From the NCBI RefSeq assembly GCF_032271945.1, contig NZ_CP130319.1:885001-949000 (forward strand): a stretch of 64,000 bases of DNA. Direction: 5' to 3'. Shown piece by piece: positions 9,013 through 17,618 of this stretch. This DNA is from Paenibacillus sp. MBLB1832 (lineage in GTDB: Bacteria; Bacillota; Bacilli; Paenibacillales; NBRC-103111). Below the pieces are notes generated by a model. That model saw only the letters and a program-made list of their open reading frames with translations. It was not told the origin of the DNA and searched no databases. Both the position numbers and the translations under genes were made by a program. Each line of letters begins with the position of its first letter. Within the stretch, counting starts at the first letter, position 1.

Positions 9013-10521
9013 GTGTTGGATAAATTGACGAATAAGAAGAGTGTATTGATTATCGGCGGCGGGCTTGGCGGCCTATCCGCTGCCATATCCTTGAGACAAA
9101 GCGGCTATAGCGTTTCTTTATATGAACAAAACAATCATATTGGAGGTAAACTGAATCGCCTGGAGCAAGATGGCTTCGGTTTTGATCTGGGGCCTTCCAT
9201 TCTGACGATGCCGCAAATCTTTGAAAAATTGTTTACTGCAAGCGGTAAAAAGATGGCTGATTACGTCCCGATCGTAAAGCTGAACCATCAGTGGCGATCC
9301 TTTTTTCCGAATGGCAATACTATCGATCTCTATGAAGATATCGAAGAGATGAAAGCGAAAAATATCTCCCTGAATGAACAGGATATGTCCGAGTACAAGA
9401 ACCTGCTCCAATATTCCAAGAAGCTGTACGAAATGACGGAGCAGGGATACTTTAAACATGGGGCTGACAATACCAAAGATATCGCGCGATATAATGGCGT
9501 GTTCAATGCTTTGAAGAACTTTGATTTATTTTCCACGGTACATAAGTCGATTGCGAAACGAATAAGCAATCGAGATCTGCGAGACATGCTCTCCTATTTT
9601 ATCAAATACGTCGGTTCGTCTCCTTATGATGCGCCAGCCGTACTGAACATGATGATCTACATGCAGCATGAGCAGGGCCTATGGTATGTCCCTGGCGGAA
9701 TGCACCTGCTTGCCCGCGGATTGGTGAAGCTGGCAGAGGAAATAGGGGTATCGATTCATACGGGCAAACGAATTGTTGGGCTTCAAAAGAAGGATGGGCA
9801 GATTACAGGGGGCACTTTAGAAGACGGGACGGAACTGTCGGCAGACTACTACATTTCCAATATGGAGGTGATCCCGTTCTATGAACATCTGCTCCAGGAA
9901 GAGAAGCCTTTTATCCATCAATTGAAAAAGAAATATGAACCGGCAAGTTCAGGGCTTGTCATGCACCTCGGCGTGAAGAAAACGTACCCTCAGCTCGCTC
10001 ATCACAATTTTTTCTTTGCAGAAAATATGAAGCGGCAAATGAATAACATATTTCACCGCCATGAGCTGCCGGATGACCCGGTCATCTATCTGGTGAATGT
10101 GAATAAAACAGACCCTGCGCAGGCACGCGAAGGATATGAAAATTTAAAAGTATTGCCCCATATCCCCTATATCCAGGATCAACCCCTTACACAGCAAGAC
10201 TACGATCGTTTTGCTGAATTGGTGCTGATGAAATTAGAAAGAATGGGACTGGATGGCTTGCGCGATAACATTGTGACTAAAGATGTATGGACACCGGAAG
10301 ATATTAAACGAATCTATGGTTCCGACCGGGGGGCCATTTATGGCACATTATCCGATCGCAAAAGAAATAAAGGGTTCAAGCATCCCAAGCAGAGCACGCG
10401 CTATGACAACCTTTATTTTGTCGGCGGAACGGTAAACCCGGGAGGCGGCATGCCTATGGTGACATTAAGCGGTCAACAGGTACGGGACAAAATCGTGCAA
10501 AGGGATGCGAACCATGGGTGA
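9013..10521 (+). CDS. crtP: 4,4'-Diaponeurosporene oxidase CrtP (CrtN2-type)
   Basis: FAD-dependent carotenoid oxidase of the CrtI/CrtN superfamily, about 500 residues. The N-terminal dinucleotide fold is [14 protein letters not shown], followed by [14 protein letters not shown]; near the end are [19 protein letters not shown] and LSGQQV. These features match staphylococcal CrtP, including QWRSFFP and [16 protein letters not shown], rather than CrtN. It oxidises a terminal methyl group of diaponeurosporene to the aldehyde. Start choice is uncertain: GTG at 9013 follows GAAAG only 3 bases after the crtM stop, while the TTG at 9025 has AAAGGTG at better spacing. It overlaps aldH slightly at its 3' end, so the two are translationally coupled. 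Confidence 0.92.
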   Translation: MLDKLTNKKSVLIIGGGLGGLSAAISLRQSGYSVSLYEQNNHIGGKLNRLEQDGFGFDLGPSILTMPQIFEKLFTASGKKMADYVPIVKLNHQWRSFFPNGNTIDLYEDIEEMKAKNISLNEQDMSEYKNLLQYSKKLYEMTEQGYFKHGADNTKDIARYNGVFNALKNFDLFSTVHKSIAKRISNRDLRDMLSYFIKYVGSSPYDAPAVLNMMIYMQHEQGLWYVPGGMHLLARGLVKLAEEIGVSIHTGKRIVGLQKKDGQITGGTLEDGTELSADYYISNMEVIPFYEHLLQEEKPFIHQLKKKYEPASSGLVMHLGVKKTYPQLAHHNFFFAENMKRQMNNIFHRHELPDDPVIYLVNVNKTDPAQAREGYENLKVLPHIPYIQDQPLTQQDYDRFAELVLMKLERMGLDGLRDNIVTKDVWTPEDIKRIYGSDRGAIYGTLSDRKRNKGFKHPKQSTRYDNLYFVGGTVNPGGGMPMVTLSGQQVRDKIVQRDANHG

Positions 10522-11911
10522 TCAGGAACGTATTGAGCCACGTGCGTTATTGGAAAAGCAACAAGAGGATATTCTTCAATGTCCATTTCCTACGGTGAAA
10601 GAGCGCACGAATACGCTTCTGCGGCTGAAACAGATGCTTATCGATCATGAAGCGGCATTTATCGAAGCGCTTGTTTCCGATATGAGAAGACCTGCATTTG
10701 AAGCTTTCTCCTTCGAAATTGCACTTCTGTTGAATGAGATCGAGTACGTATGCAGGTCTTTGAAACGATGGGCAAGATTCGAGCGTTCCTATCAGTTCAA
10801 ATTCGGCTATATAGAAGCGCTTCGCACAAAGCGAAGTCCGTACGGCAGCGTTCTCATCATCAGCCCATGGAATTATCCGCTGCAGCTCGCATTGATGCCG
10901 GCCATTAGCGCGCTTGCAGCAGGAAACCGATGCGTGATCAAACCATCGGAATACGCACCCGCAACAAGCGAGCTGCTGCATAAGGTTGTCAGCCAAACGT
11001 TTCCCCCGGAATTAGTATCCGTTATAACTGGAGATAGGCAACTTGCCAAGCAATTGACAACGCTGCCATGGGATCTCGTGTTTTTTACAGGGAGCCAAGA
11101 GACAGGAAAGGCCGTATCGCAGCAGGCTGCCGAGCAGCTTACCCCCGTCATATTGGAGCTCGGCGGGAAGAACGCCTGTATTTTGGATGAAACGGGGTTT
11201 TCCCCCGAAACCATTCGGGAAATCGTCTGGGGTAAATTTCTCAATGCGGGGCAAACCTGCATTGCGCCAGACACGCTATTCGTGCATGAATCGGTGTATG
11301 AAAGAACGCTATCCGAAATTTCTGCCGCTTTACTGGCATTTTACGGTGAGTTCCCCAACGATAGCAAGGACTACGCCAGGATTTGTCATGATCGGCACTT
11401 TCAAAAACTACTGCATGTTATCGCGCAGGGCAAAGTTCTGTATGGAGGCACTTATAATGCGGATGATTTATTCATCGCCCCGACCGTGTTAACAGATATA
11501 CAACCTGGGAGCTCCATTATGCAGGAGGAGATTTTTGGCCCTGTATTGCCTGTTATTCCTTATACCGATCTGAAATCCCTATTAGATCAAAAGGTGATCC
11601 AGCGTGATGCATTGGTCGCATATGTGTTTAGCAAGAACAAGCAACACATTGAATGGATGAAAAACTACATGCGATCTACGACCGTCAGTGTGAATCAAGT
11701 CATCCACCATGGCGCCAATCCCCGAGTTGCTTTTGGCGGCGTGGGGCGCAGCGGACATGGCAGCTATCACGGCAAAGCGGGATTTCTAAGTTTCAGTTAT
11801 GAGAAGACGGATTACAACGCGTATCGCTACTTGCATGTGTCCGATAAATTTCCACCCTATTCAGATCAAGACATGCGCATTGTGCGCAAATTTAGAAAAT
11901 GGCTGTTGTAA
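10514..11911 (+). CDS. aldH: Aldehyde dehydrogenase, probable 4,4'-diaponeurosporenal dehydrogenase AldH
   Basis: A class-3-like NAD(P)-dependent aldehyde dehydrogenase of about 465 residues. Seen are the cofactor-loop region [43 protein letters not shown], the general-base motif VILELGGKN, and the nucleophile Cys in [23 protein letters not shown] is also typical. The hydrophobic C-terminal region resembles membrane-associated fatty-aldehyde dehydrogenases. In staphyloxanthin synthesis, AldH oxidises diaponeurosporenal to the acid, and in Staphylococcus aureus the gene lies away from crtOPQMN. Here it sits inside the cluster, which makes the role likely. I prefer the ATG at 10514 to that at 10505 because CAAAGGG lies 9 bases upstream of it. 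Confidence 0.9.
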   Translation: MGDQERIEPRALLEKQQEDILQCPFPTVKERTNTLLRLKQMLIDHEAAFIEALVSDMRRPAFEAFSFEIALLLNEIEYVCRSLKRWARFERSYQFKFGYIEALRTKRSPYGSVLIISPWNYPLQLALMPAISALAAGNRCVIKPSEYAPATSELLHKVVSQTFPPELVSVITGDRQLAKQLTTLPWDLVFFTGSQETGKAVSQQAAEQLTPVILELGGKNACILDETGFSPETIREIVWGKFLNAGQTCIAPDTLFVHESVYERTLSEISAALLAFYGEFPNDSKDYARICHDRHFQKLLHVIAQGKVLYGGTYNADDLFIAPTVLTDIQPGSSIMQEEIFGPVLPVIPYTDLKSLLDQKVIQRDALVAYVFSKNKQHIEWMKNYMRSTTVSVNQVIHHGANPRVAFGGVGRSGHGSYHGKAGFLSFSYEKTDYNAYRYLHVSDKFPPYSDQDMRIVRKFRKWLL

Positions 11912-11942
11912 GGGAACAATGAAATCGTCTAGGAGGATTGCC

Positions 11943-12449
11943 GTGCCCCCAATATCTTTTCCTATCTTTTGGACTGTTAGCATTGACATATTCGCTTGGG
12001 CTTTTTTTCATATCGTCGTTTCCGTCTTTTGCTTGAAGCTTCCGTTGGCCTATTTTCTGAAAGACAGTGTCTGGTATCGGCTTTTCGCATGGGAGAAATC
12101 AGGAAAGTTATGGCAGAAGCTATTGCTCGTAAAAAGATGGAAAGGGCGTCTGATAGACGGGACAGCGATTCTGAAAAAAGGGTATGGCAAGAAGAAATTG
12201 CATGGCACCCGCGTAAGCGACTTGAAAGTATTCGCCGCGGAAACCAAGCGCGCGGAGCTGACTCACTGGTTGTCTATAGTGCCAGCACCGTTATTTTTCA
12301 TATGGAACCCTATCTGGGCGGGTTGGGTTATGATCCTGTATGCTGGTATGTTCAATTTGCCGTTCATCATTGTGCAGAGATATAATCGCGGGCGAATCGA
12401 GGCCATTACATCAGGGGCGAATAAAACGGGAGCGGGGTCATTCTCATGA
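11943..12449 (+). CDS. crtO: Glycosyl-4,4'-diaponeurosporenoate acyltransferase CrtO
   Basis: A small membrane protein of 168 residues, close to the 165 of staphylococcal CrtO. It carries two family blocks: ETKRAELTHWLSIVP and, near the end, PFIIVQRYNRGR. Three hydrophobic segments lie at about residues 8-30, 115-130 and 133-152. The enzyme puts a fatty acid on the sugar of the glycosylated carotenoid, the last step to a staphyloxanthin-like product, at the membrane. AGGAGG at 11931-11936 sets the start at the GTG at 11943; an ATG at 11919 in frame has no ribosome binding site. The stop overlaps the crtN start (ATGA). Confidence 0.88.
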   Translation: MPPISFPIFWTVSIDIFAWAFFHIVVSVFCLKLPLAYFLKDSVWYRLFAWEKSGKLWQKLLLVKRWKGRLIDGTAILKKGYGKKKLHGTRVSDLKVFAAETKRAELTHWLSIVPAPLFFIWNPIWAGWVMILYAGMFNLPFIIVQRYNRGRIEAITSGANKTGAGSFS

Positions 12450-13972
12450 GCAAAAAGGTCATTGTTATTGGCGCAGGCGTCGCAGGGCTTGCCAGCGCCA
12501 TAAGACTGCAGCATGCTGGATACAAGGTCGAAATCTATGAGAAAGGACCATTGCCGGGCGGGAAAATGAACCGGATTGAAACGGGCGGTTACAAATTTGA
12601 TCTGGGACCAACGATCGTCATGATGCCGGAGTTGTACAGAGAAATTTTTGAACTGTGCGGACGTAATGCCGATGACTATATTCCCATGGAGAGATTAGAC
12701 CCGATGTACCGGGTGTATTATAAGGATATCCCCAATGAACCATTCGATATTTCCTCCGATCTTGTGGAATTGACGAAGACGATCGAAAAAATCAGCGAAG
12801 AGGATATGGAGGGCTTCTTTCTCTATCTGCATGAAATTTATAAACGATTTATGGTCGCCAAGCACAACATTATCCAGAGACCCTTCCGTAAATTCAGAGA
12901 TTTCTATAACTTCTCCATGCTGAAGAAAGCATTGAAACTGAAGACGTTCGACACGGCAGATCGTTTTATGAGCAAATATATGAAGAATGAACGGCTAAAG
13001 CAGATGATTAGCTTTCAGACCTTGTACATTGGCATTTCCCCTTTTAAAAGCCCGTCGTTTTATACCATGATTCCCATGATACAATTTATGTATGGTGTTT
13101 GGTTTATTAAAGGCGGTATGTTTACCATGGCTCATGCGATGGAGAAGCTCTTCAAAGAACTGGGCGGGACTATCCACTATAACAAAAATGTGCAGGAAAT
13201 AGACATACAGAACGGTAAAGCAAGAGGCATCCTTGTAGACGGGGAGAAAGTCCCGGCGGATTTCGTGGTATGCAATGCAGACTTCCCGTACGCCATCAAA
13301 AATTTGGTGAAAGACCGGGCGGCAAAAGGGAGATTCACGGATAAAAAAATCGATAAAATGAAATACTCCTGTTCTTGTTTTCTTCTATATTTGGGTATGA
13401 ATAGAAAATACGAGGAAATCGAGCACGTTCATAATTTTATTTTTACGGAGGATTTGAAAAAAAACCTGGATGACATTTTTGCGGGGAATAAACTGACCAA
13501 TGGGTCGTTTTATGTCTATATCGCATCCAAAATGGATCCTTCGCTTGCCCCCGAAGGAAAAGACGGTTTATACATCCTGATGCCGGTTTCCCATGTAGCT
13601 TCAGCTAATTATGAATGGAATGAGGAAACGATTCAGGATTACCGAACCTATATATTAAACACATTAATGAAGATTCGTGGTTTTGAACAAATAGAACAGG
13701 AGATCGTCACAGAAACATGCATCACGCCGCGCGACTTCGAATCAAAGTTTAATGCCTTTAATGGCTCTACTTTCGGTCTGATGCCGATCTTGTCTCAGAG
13801 CAATCATATGCGACCGCAGAGCAAGGCCAAGGATTGCGACAATCTGTACTTTACTGGCAGCAGCACGCATCCGGGAGCGGGTGTTCCCATTGTGCTATTA
13901 TCGGCTAGAATTGCCGCACAGGAACTGATTCAGGATGATCAAGGAATTGTATTCGATTATAGCGGGAAGTGA
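12446..13972 (+). CDS. crtN: Dehydrosqualene desaturase CrtN
   Basis: FAD-dependent phytoene-desaturase-type enzyme of 508 residues. The nucleotide fold is VIVIGAGVAGLASAIRL. Blocks typical of staphylococcal CrtN are KFDLGPTIVMMPELY, FQTLYIGISPFKSPSFYT, YGVWFIKGGMFTMA, and LYFTGSSTHPGAGVPIVLL at the C terminus. It introduces double bonds into 4,4'-diapophytoene to give yellow 4,4'-diaponeurosporene. It is the second CrtI-superfamily member in the cluster; comparing the blocks assigns this one to CrtN and the one at 9013 to CrtP. It is translationally coupled to crtO by an ATGA overlap. Confidence 0.93.
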   Translation: MSKKVIVIGAGVAGLASAIRLQHAGYKVEIYEKGPLPGGKMNRIETGGYKFDLGPTIVMMPELYREIFELCGRNADDYIPMERLDPMYRVYYKDIPNEPFDISSDLVELTKTIEKISEEDMEGFFLYLHEIYKRFMVAKHNIIQRPFRKFRDFYNFSMLKKALKLKTFDTADRFMSKYMKNERLKQMISFQTLYIGISPFKSPSFYTMIPMIQFMYGVWFIKGGMFTMAHAMEKLFKELGGTIHYNKNVQEIDIQNGKARGILVDGEKVPADFVVCNADFPYAIKNLVKDRAAKGRFTDKKIDKMKYSCSCFLLYLGMNRKYEEIEHVHNFIFTEDLKKNLDDIFAGNKLTNGSFYVYIASKMDPSLAPEGKDGLYILMPVSHVASANYEWNEETIQDYRTYILNTLMKIRGFEQIEQEIVTETCITPRDFESKFNAFNGSTFGLMPILSQSNHMRPQSKAKDCDNLYFTGSSTHPGAGVPIVLLSARIAAQELIQDDQGIVFDYSGK

Positions 13973-14015
13973 AGCAGCATGAATGCAATTCATTTACCTT
14001 GAGGAGGAAATGGCT

Positions 14016-15134
14016 ATGACCGTTTCAGAAGAAATCAATCTTATCATTGGTTCACTGGCTCTTCTAGTGGGACTTTTGATGTTCTGGACGTTTCCCATTA
14101 TCAAGACAACAGAGAAAAACGGTCAACTGTTCCCGCTGCTGTCCATCATCATTCCTGCCCGAAACGAGGCAGGCCGGATTTCCCCGTTGCTGCGTTCATT
14201 GCAAGAGCAGCATTACCAGTCATTCGAGGTTCTGATTGTTGACGATCATTCGACAGACCAGACTGCGAATATTGCCAGAAGTTTTGGTGCCAAGGTTCTA
14301 CAGAACAAAGCCGTAGATTCAGGATCAGGCAAATCTACGGCCTGTTGGCATGGAGCTCAGCACGCGAAAGGGCAATGGCTTCTGTTCTTGGATGCAGATA
14401 CTTCTTTCACGGATGCTGACAGCCTATTTAAGATACTGGGGTTCTATCATCGAAAAGGCGCTAGGGGGATTTTATCCCTGCAGCCCTATCATACCGTGCA
14501 TCGATTATATGAGAATCTATCGGCCATTTTTAACGTAATTGTGTTTGTCGGCATGAATGTATTTACAATCTGGGGGTCAGCTTTTAAAGCGGCAGGCTCT
14601 TTTGGTCCGAGTATCGTGTGCAATAAAAAGGATTATTTCTTGGCAGGGGGGCATCACAAAATCCTGGGCGCCGTGATGGATGATCTGGCACTGGGGCAGG
14701 CCTTCATGGATAATAACCTTCCTGTCTATTGTATGGGCGGGAGCGGAGTGATCACTTTCCGCATGTACCCGGAAGGTCTCAAAAGTCTTGTCGAAGGATG
14801 GTGCAAAAGCTTTGCCGTCGGTTCAAAATCCACCCATCCGGTCGTGATGGCAATGATCATCCTTTGGATTACCGGCGGTTTTATGAGTACTGCAGCCCTC
14901 ATTTCCTCCATTATGGTATTCAATATAAGTGGCATGGCGTCCAGTGGTCTGTTATACGCGGCGTATGCTTTACAGACGTTGCGATTGGCACGCAGATGCG
15001 GCAATTTCAATCGATGGATATTCTTATTCTATCCGTTATTGTTTTTATTTTTCTCGGCCATACACCTATATTCCCTATTCCGGGCACATGTTCTGCATTC
15101 GGTAAGCTGGAAAGGTCGTAAAATAGATGTGTAA
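14016..15134 (+). CDS. crtQ: 4,4'-Diaponeurosporenoate glycosyltransferase CrtQ
   Basis: A family-2 (GT-A) glycosyltransferase of about 372 residues with an N-terminal membrane anchor (LIIGSLALLVGLLMFW) and three C-terminal hydrophobic segments. Catalytic elements are IIIPARNEAGRI, VDDHSTDQTANIARSFGA, the metal-binding LFLDADTSF, and FRMYPEGLKSLVEGW in the acceptor/base region. The family glucosylates diaponeurosporenoic acid at the membrane face. GAGGAGG at 14001-14007 lies 8 bases from the ATG at 14016 and only 2 from that at 14010, so I use 14016. It is the last gene of the carotenoid run. Confidence 0.9.
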   Translation: MTVSEEINLIIGSLALLVGLLMFWTFPIIKTTEKNGQLFPLLSIIIPARNEAGRISPLLRSLQEQHYQSFEVLIVDDHSTDQTANIARSFGAKVLQNKAVDSGSGKSTACWHGAQHAKGQWLLFLDADTSFTDADSLFKILGFYHRKGARGILSLQPYHTVHRLYENLSAIFNVIVFVGMNVFTIWGSAFKAAGSFGPSIVCNKKDYFLAGGHHKILGAVMDDLALGQAFMDNNLPVYCMGGSGVITFRMYPEGLKSLVEGWCKSFAVGSKSTHPVVMAMIILWITGGFMSTAALISSIMVFNISGMASSGLLYAAYALQTLRLARRCGNFNRWIFLFYPLLFLFFSAIHLYSLFRAHVLHSVSWKGRKIDV

Positions 15135-15168
15135 GGTTCTCGACTAAAATCCGGAAATAATCACAAAA

Positions 15169-15233
15169 TATATAAAAAGGCGATGGGCATATCTCAATGC
15201 ATGTACATACTCGATCCTTTTTATAACGGTGAA
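15169..15233 (+). terminator. Likely terminator of the carotenoid operon
   Basis: TATAAAAAGG pairs with CCTTTTTATA across a loop of about 36 bases. The downstream arm contains a T-run. The long loop makes this weaker than the other terminators in the window. Confidence 0.5.
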
Positions 15234-15248
15234 TAGCAGGAGGAAGCG

Positions 15249-16499
15249 ATGAACTTACAAAGTGGAACATACTACTGGCCGACTACATATCTCGATGCTC
15301 CTTCATACCCCGCTTTAAAGGGAAACCTGCAATGTGACGTCTTAATTGTAGGTGGAGGGAGCTCCGCCGCACAATGTGCGTATTATCTGGCTGATTCTGA
15401 CCTTGATGTCGTTGTTATTGAAAAGGGTAAAATTGGACATGGCAGTACAAAATCGAATACTGCGCTGATTCAATATTCCGGGGAAAAAATGTTCACCGAT
15501 TTAATTCATACCTTTGGTGAGGACTACATTGGCCGTCATCTGCAATTATTACGACAAGCAGTAAATGAAATTGAAATGGCTGCAAATGCGGTGGATATCG
15601 ATTGCGAATTTACAAGAAGAGATACTTTATATGCGGCCAGTTGCCAAGAAGATATCATCCGGTTGCAGAAGGAGTATGAGTTATTAAAAAAGCATGGGTT
15701 TGAACTTTCATTTTGGACAAAAGAGGATATTGAACGTAATTACCCTTTTTCCAGAGATGCTGCCATTTATTCTTATGATGATGGAGAACTTAACCCTTAT
15801 AAGTTCACTCATGCTTTGTTTGACTATGCGGCTAAGAAAAATATTCATATATTTGAAAATACTGAAATGAATGGACATCATTATGATGCAGAGACAGACT
15901 GCATGAAGATTTCTATAAAAAAGGGATATTCCATTACAGCACGCAAGGTTATTTTTGCTGCAGGTTATGAAGGTATGGACATCAGGAAGGAGAAAATGGT
16001 TTCCTTTGTGAGTACCTACACCGTAACAACAAATCCAGTGGATGATTTCTCCACTTGGTATAACCGTACACTGCTATGGGAGACCGCTCGTCCCTATTTA
16101 TTTATGCGTACAACGGCAGATAACCGCATCATTATCGGCGGTTTAGATGACAATACGACCCATCCGGAGGATCGGGACAGCAAGTTAATGCATAGGAAGG
16201 AAAAGCTAATCGAGGAATTTCATAAGCTGTTTCCTGATATCAACGTAGAACCCGAATACTACCTGGCCTCTTTTTACGGCGGATCAGTGGACGGTCTTCC
16301 TATCATTGGCGTTTATGATCAGTATCCTTGCTGCTACTTCCTATTTGCATTTGGCGACAACGGCACTGTATACAGCCAACTCTTATCAAAACTGATTAGA
16401 GATCATATTGTCACAGGCAGTAGTCCTGATTTCGAACTCTATTTGCCAGATCGTCCGGTGCTGTCCGTATCATCAAAGAGAGAGGAAGTATCCAAATGA
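15249..16499 (+). CDS. FAD-dependent oxidoreductase of the DAO family
   Basis: A 416-residue protein with an N-terminal FAD fold (CDVLIVGGGSSAAQCAYYLA), a substrate domain in the middle, and the C-terminal part YGGSVDGLPIIGVYDQYP that closes over the flavin in glycine/D-amino-acid oxidase relatives. The third conserved Gly of the nucleotide loop is replaced by Ala (GGGSSAA), which is unusual. Members oxidise amines or amino acids; the substrate cannot be told here. GCAGGAGGAAG precedes the ATG. Its stop overlaps the next start (ATGA), so the two are coupled. It lies behind the crtQ terminator and need not belong to the carotenoid pathway. Confidence 0.82.
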   Translation: MNLQSGTYYWPTTYLDAPSYPALKGNLQCDVLIVGGGSSAAQCAYYLADSDLDVVVIEKGKIGHGSTKSNTALIQYSGEKMFTDLIHTFGEDYIGRHLQLLRQAVNEIEMAANAVDIDCEFTRRDTLYAASCQEDIIRLQKEYELLKKHGFELSFWTKEDIERNYPFSRDAAIYSYDDGELNPYKFTHALFDYAAKKNIHIFENTEMNGHHYDAETDCMKISIKKGYSITARKVIFAAGYEGMDIRKEKMVSFVSTYTVTTNPVDDFSTWYNRTLLWETARPYLFMRTTADNRIIIGGLDDNTTHPEDRDSKLMHRKEKLIEEFHKLFPDINVEPEYYLASFYGGSVDGLPIIGVYDQYPCCYFLFAFGDNGTVYSQLLSKLIRDHIVTGSSPDFELYLPDRPVLSVSSKREEVSK

Positions 16500-17230
16500 G
16501 AGTAAGAGTCATTGGCAGATGGGGCGCATTTCCAAGAGCTGGTGAAGCGACTTCAGGCTATTTGTTAGAAGTAGGAAGTCACAAAATTTTACTCGATTGT
16601 GGAAGCGGTGTGTTGGCAGCTTTACAGAAATTTATTGAGCTAAGAGACCTAACATCTGTATTTCTATCTCATCGTCATTATGATCATATGGCAGACTTAG
16701 GTTGCCTTCAATACGCATGTTTAATTGATATGGATCTACAACGTCGAGATACGCCGCTGAGGCTCCTAACTTCGGAGGAAGTTGAAGGAGAATGGTCAAT
16801 TCCTGTTATGAAGGGCACGCAGGAAATTGGAGTTAATGAAAGTGCTAGGGTAACATTGGAGGATGGCGTAAAGGTAACTTTCTTCCGAACCAATCATGAT
16901 GGTTATTGTTTAGGAGTAAGGATTGAATTTGAAGGGAGAGTATTAGCCTATACGGCTGATACTCGCTACGATGAGACGCTTGTACCTTATCTGAAAGACG
17001 CGGATCTCCTTATTACGGAATCTTCTTTTTATGCAGACTTCCATGCAGCTCAGTATGGCCATATGAATTCATATGAAGCAGGGAAGTTAGCATCGAAGGC
17101 AAATGTAAAGAAGTTGCTGTTATCGCATTTGCCCCATTTTGGTAATACGCAGTTATTGAAGGAAGAAGCCGCGGTTATGTTTAATGGTGAGATACTTTTA
17201 GCAGAGTTCGGTTTGCAAGTGGTCATATAA
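16496..17230 (+). CDS. MBL-fold metallohydrolase (YhfI-like)
   Basis: A 244-residue metallo-beta-lactamase-fold protein of the RNase Z/YhfI type. It starts with MRVRVIGRWGAFPRAGEAT and ILLDCGSGVL, and has the metal motif SHRHYDHMAD, a later LAYTADTRY with the bridging Asp, and LLLSHLPHFG near the end. The size and block order match Bacillus YhfI, whose substrate is unknown to me. It is cytoplasmic, with no signal peptide. Translation is probably coupled to the upstream oxidoreductase. Confidence 0.85.
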   Translation: MRVRVIGRWGAFPRAGEATSGYLLEVGSHKILLDCGSGVLAALQKFIELRDLTSVFLSHRHYDHMADLGCLQYACLIDMDLQRRDTPLRLLTSEEVEGEWSIPVMKGTQEIGVNESARVTLEDGVKVTFFRTNHDGYCLGVRIEFEGRVLAYTADTRYDETLVPYLKDADLLITESSFYADFHAAQYGHMNSYEAGKLASKANVKKLLLSHLPHFGNTQLLKEEAAVMFNGEILLAEFGLQVVI

Positions 17231-17265
17231 CGCCAAGATGTTGCACCTAGTAGGAGATTATAGAT

Positions 17266-17568
17266 ATGGCTTTCGGAGTATCCAGACATGAACTGAATGA
17301 ATGGAAGCGCAAATGCTCAGAAGGGGAAATTGCCTTTTTAACGCATTATTGGGTAGAACCTCGCTATCCAGAAGTGAAGACGATCACTAAGGTGGGCTGT
17401 TGTGATTTGGAACGATTGAAGGCATGGTGCTCGGCGAATGGGTTAAATCCAGCTTACATACATCTACGTGATGAATATCCACATTACGATCTAATAGGGA
17501 ACAAGCAGATTGAAATTTTAAAGAGAGAAAATTTGACTGATCATCTGCTTAGATTCAAGCTATATTGA
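17266..17568 (+). CDS. Conserved small protein of unknown function (YneQ-like)
   Basis: A 100-residue soluble protein. From memory it resembles Bacillus YneQ (MAFG start, GEIAFLTHYW, TKVGC, and an HYDLIG-KQ-EIL block near the end). It contains three Cys residues, including an adjacent pair (GCC). AGTAGGAGATTATAG precedes the ATG. The function is unknown. It is probably cotranscribed with the MBL-fold gene, 36 bases upstream. Confidence 0.75.
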   Translation: MAFGVSRHELNEWKRKCSEGEIAFLTHYWVEPRYPEVKTITKVGCCDLERLKAWCSANGLNPAYIHLRDEYPHYDLIGNKQIEILKRENLTDHLLRFKLY

Positions 17569-17598
17569 AAGGGATCTGCGACTGCTGCAGATCCCTTT
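17568..17598. terminator. Bidirectional terminator
   Basis: A perfect 12-bp inverted repeat, AAAGGGATCTGC and GCAGATCCCTTT, with an 7-base loop, between two convergent genes. Confidence 0.75.
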
Positions 17599-17618
17599 CA
17601 ATGTTAGAGGCATTTCCT

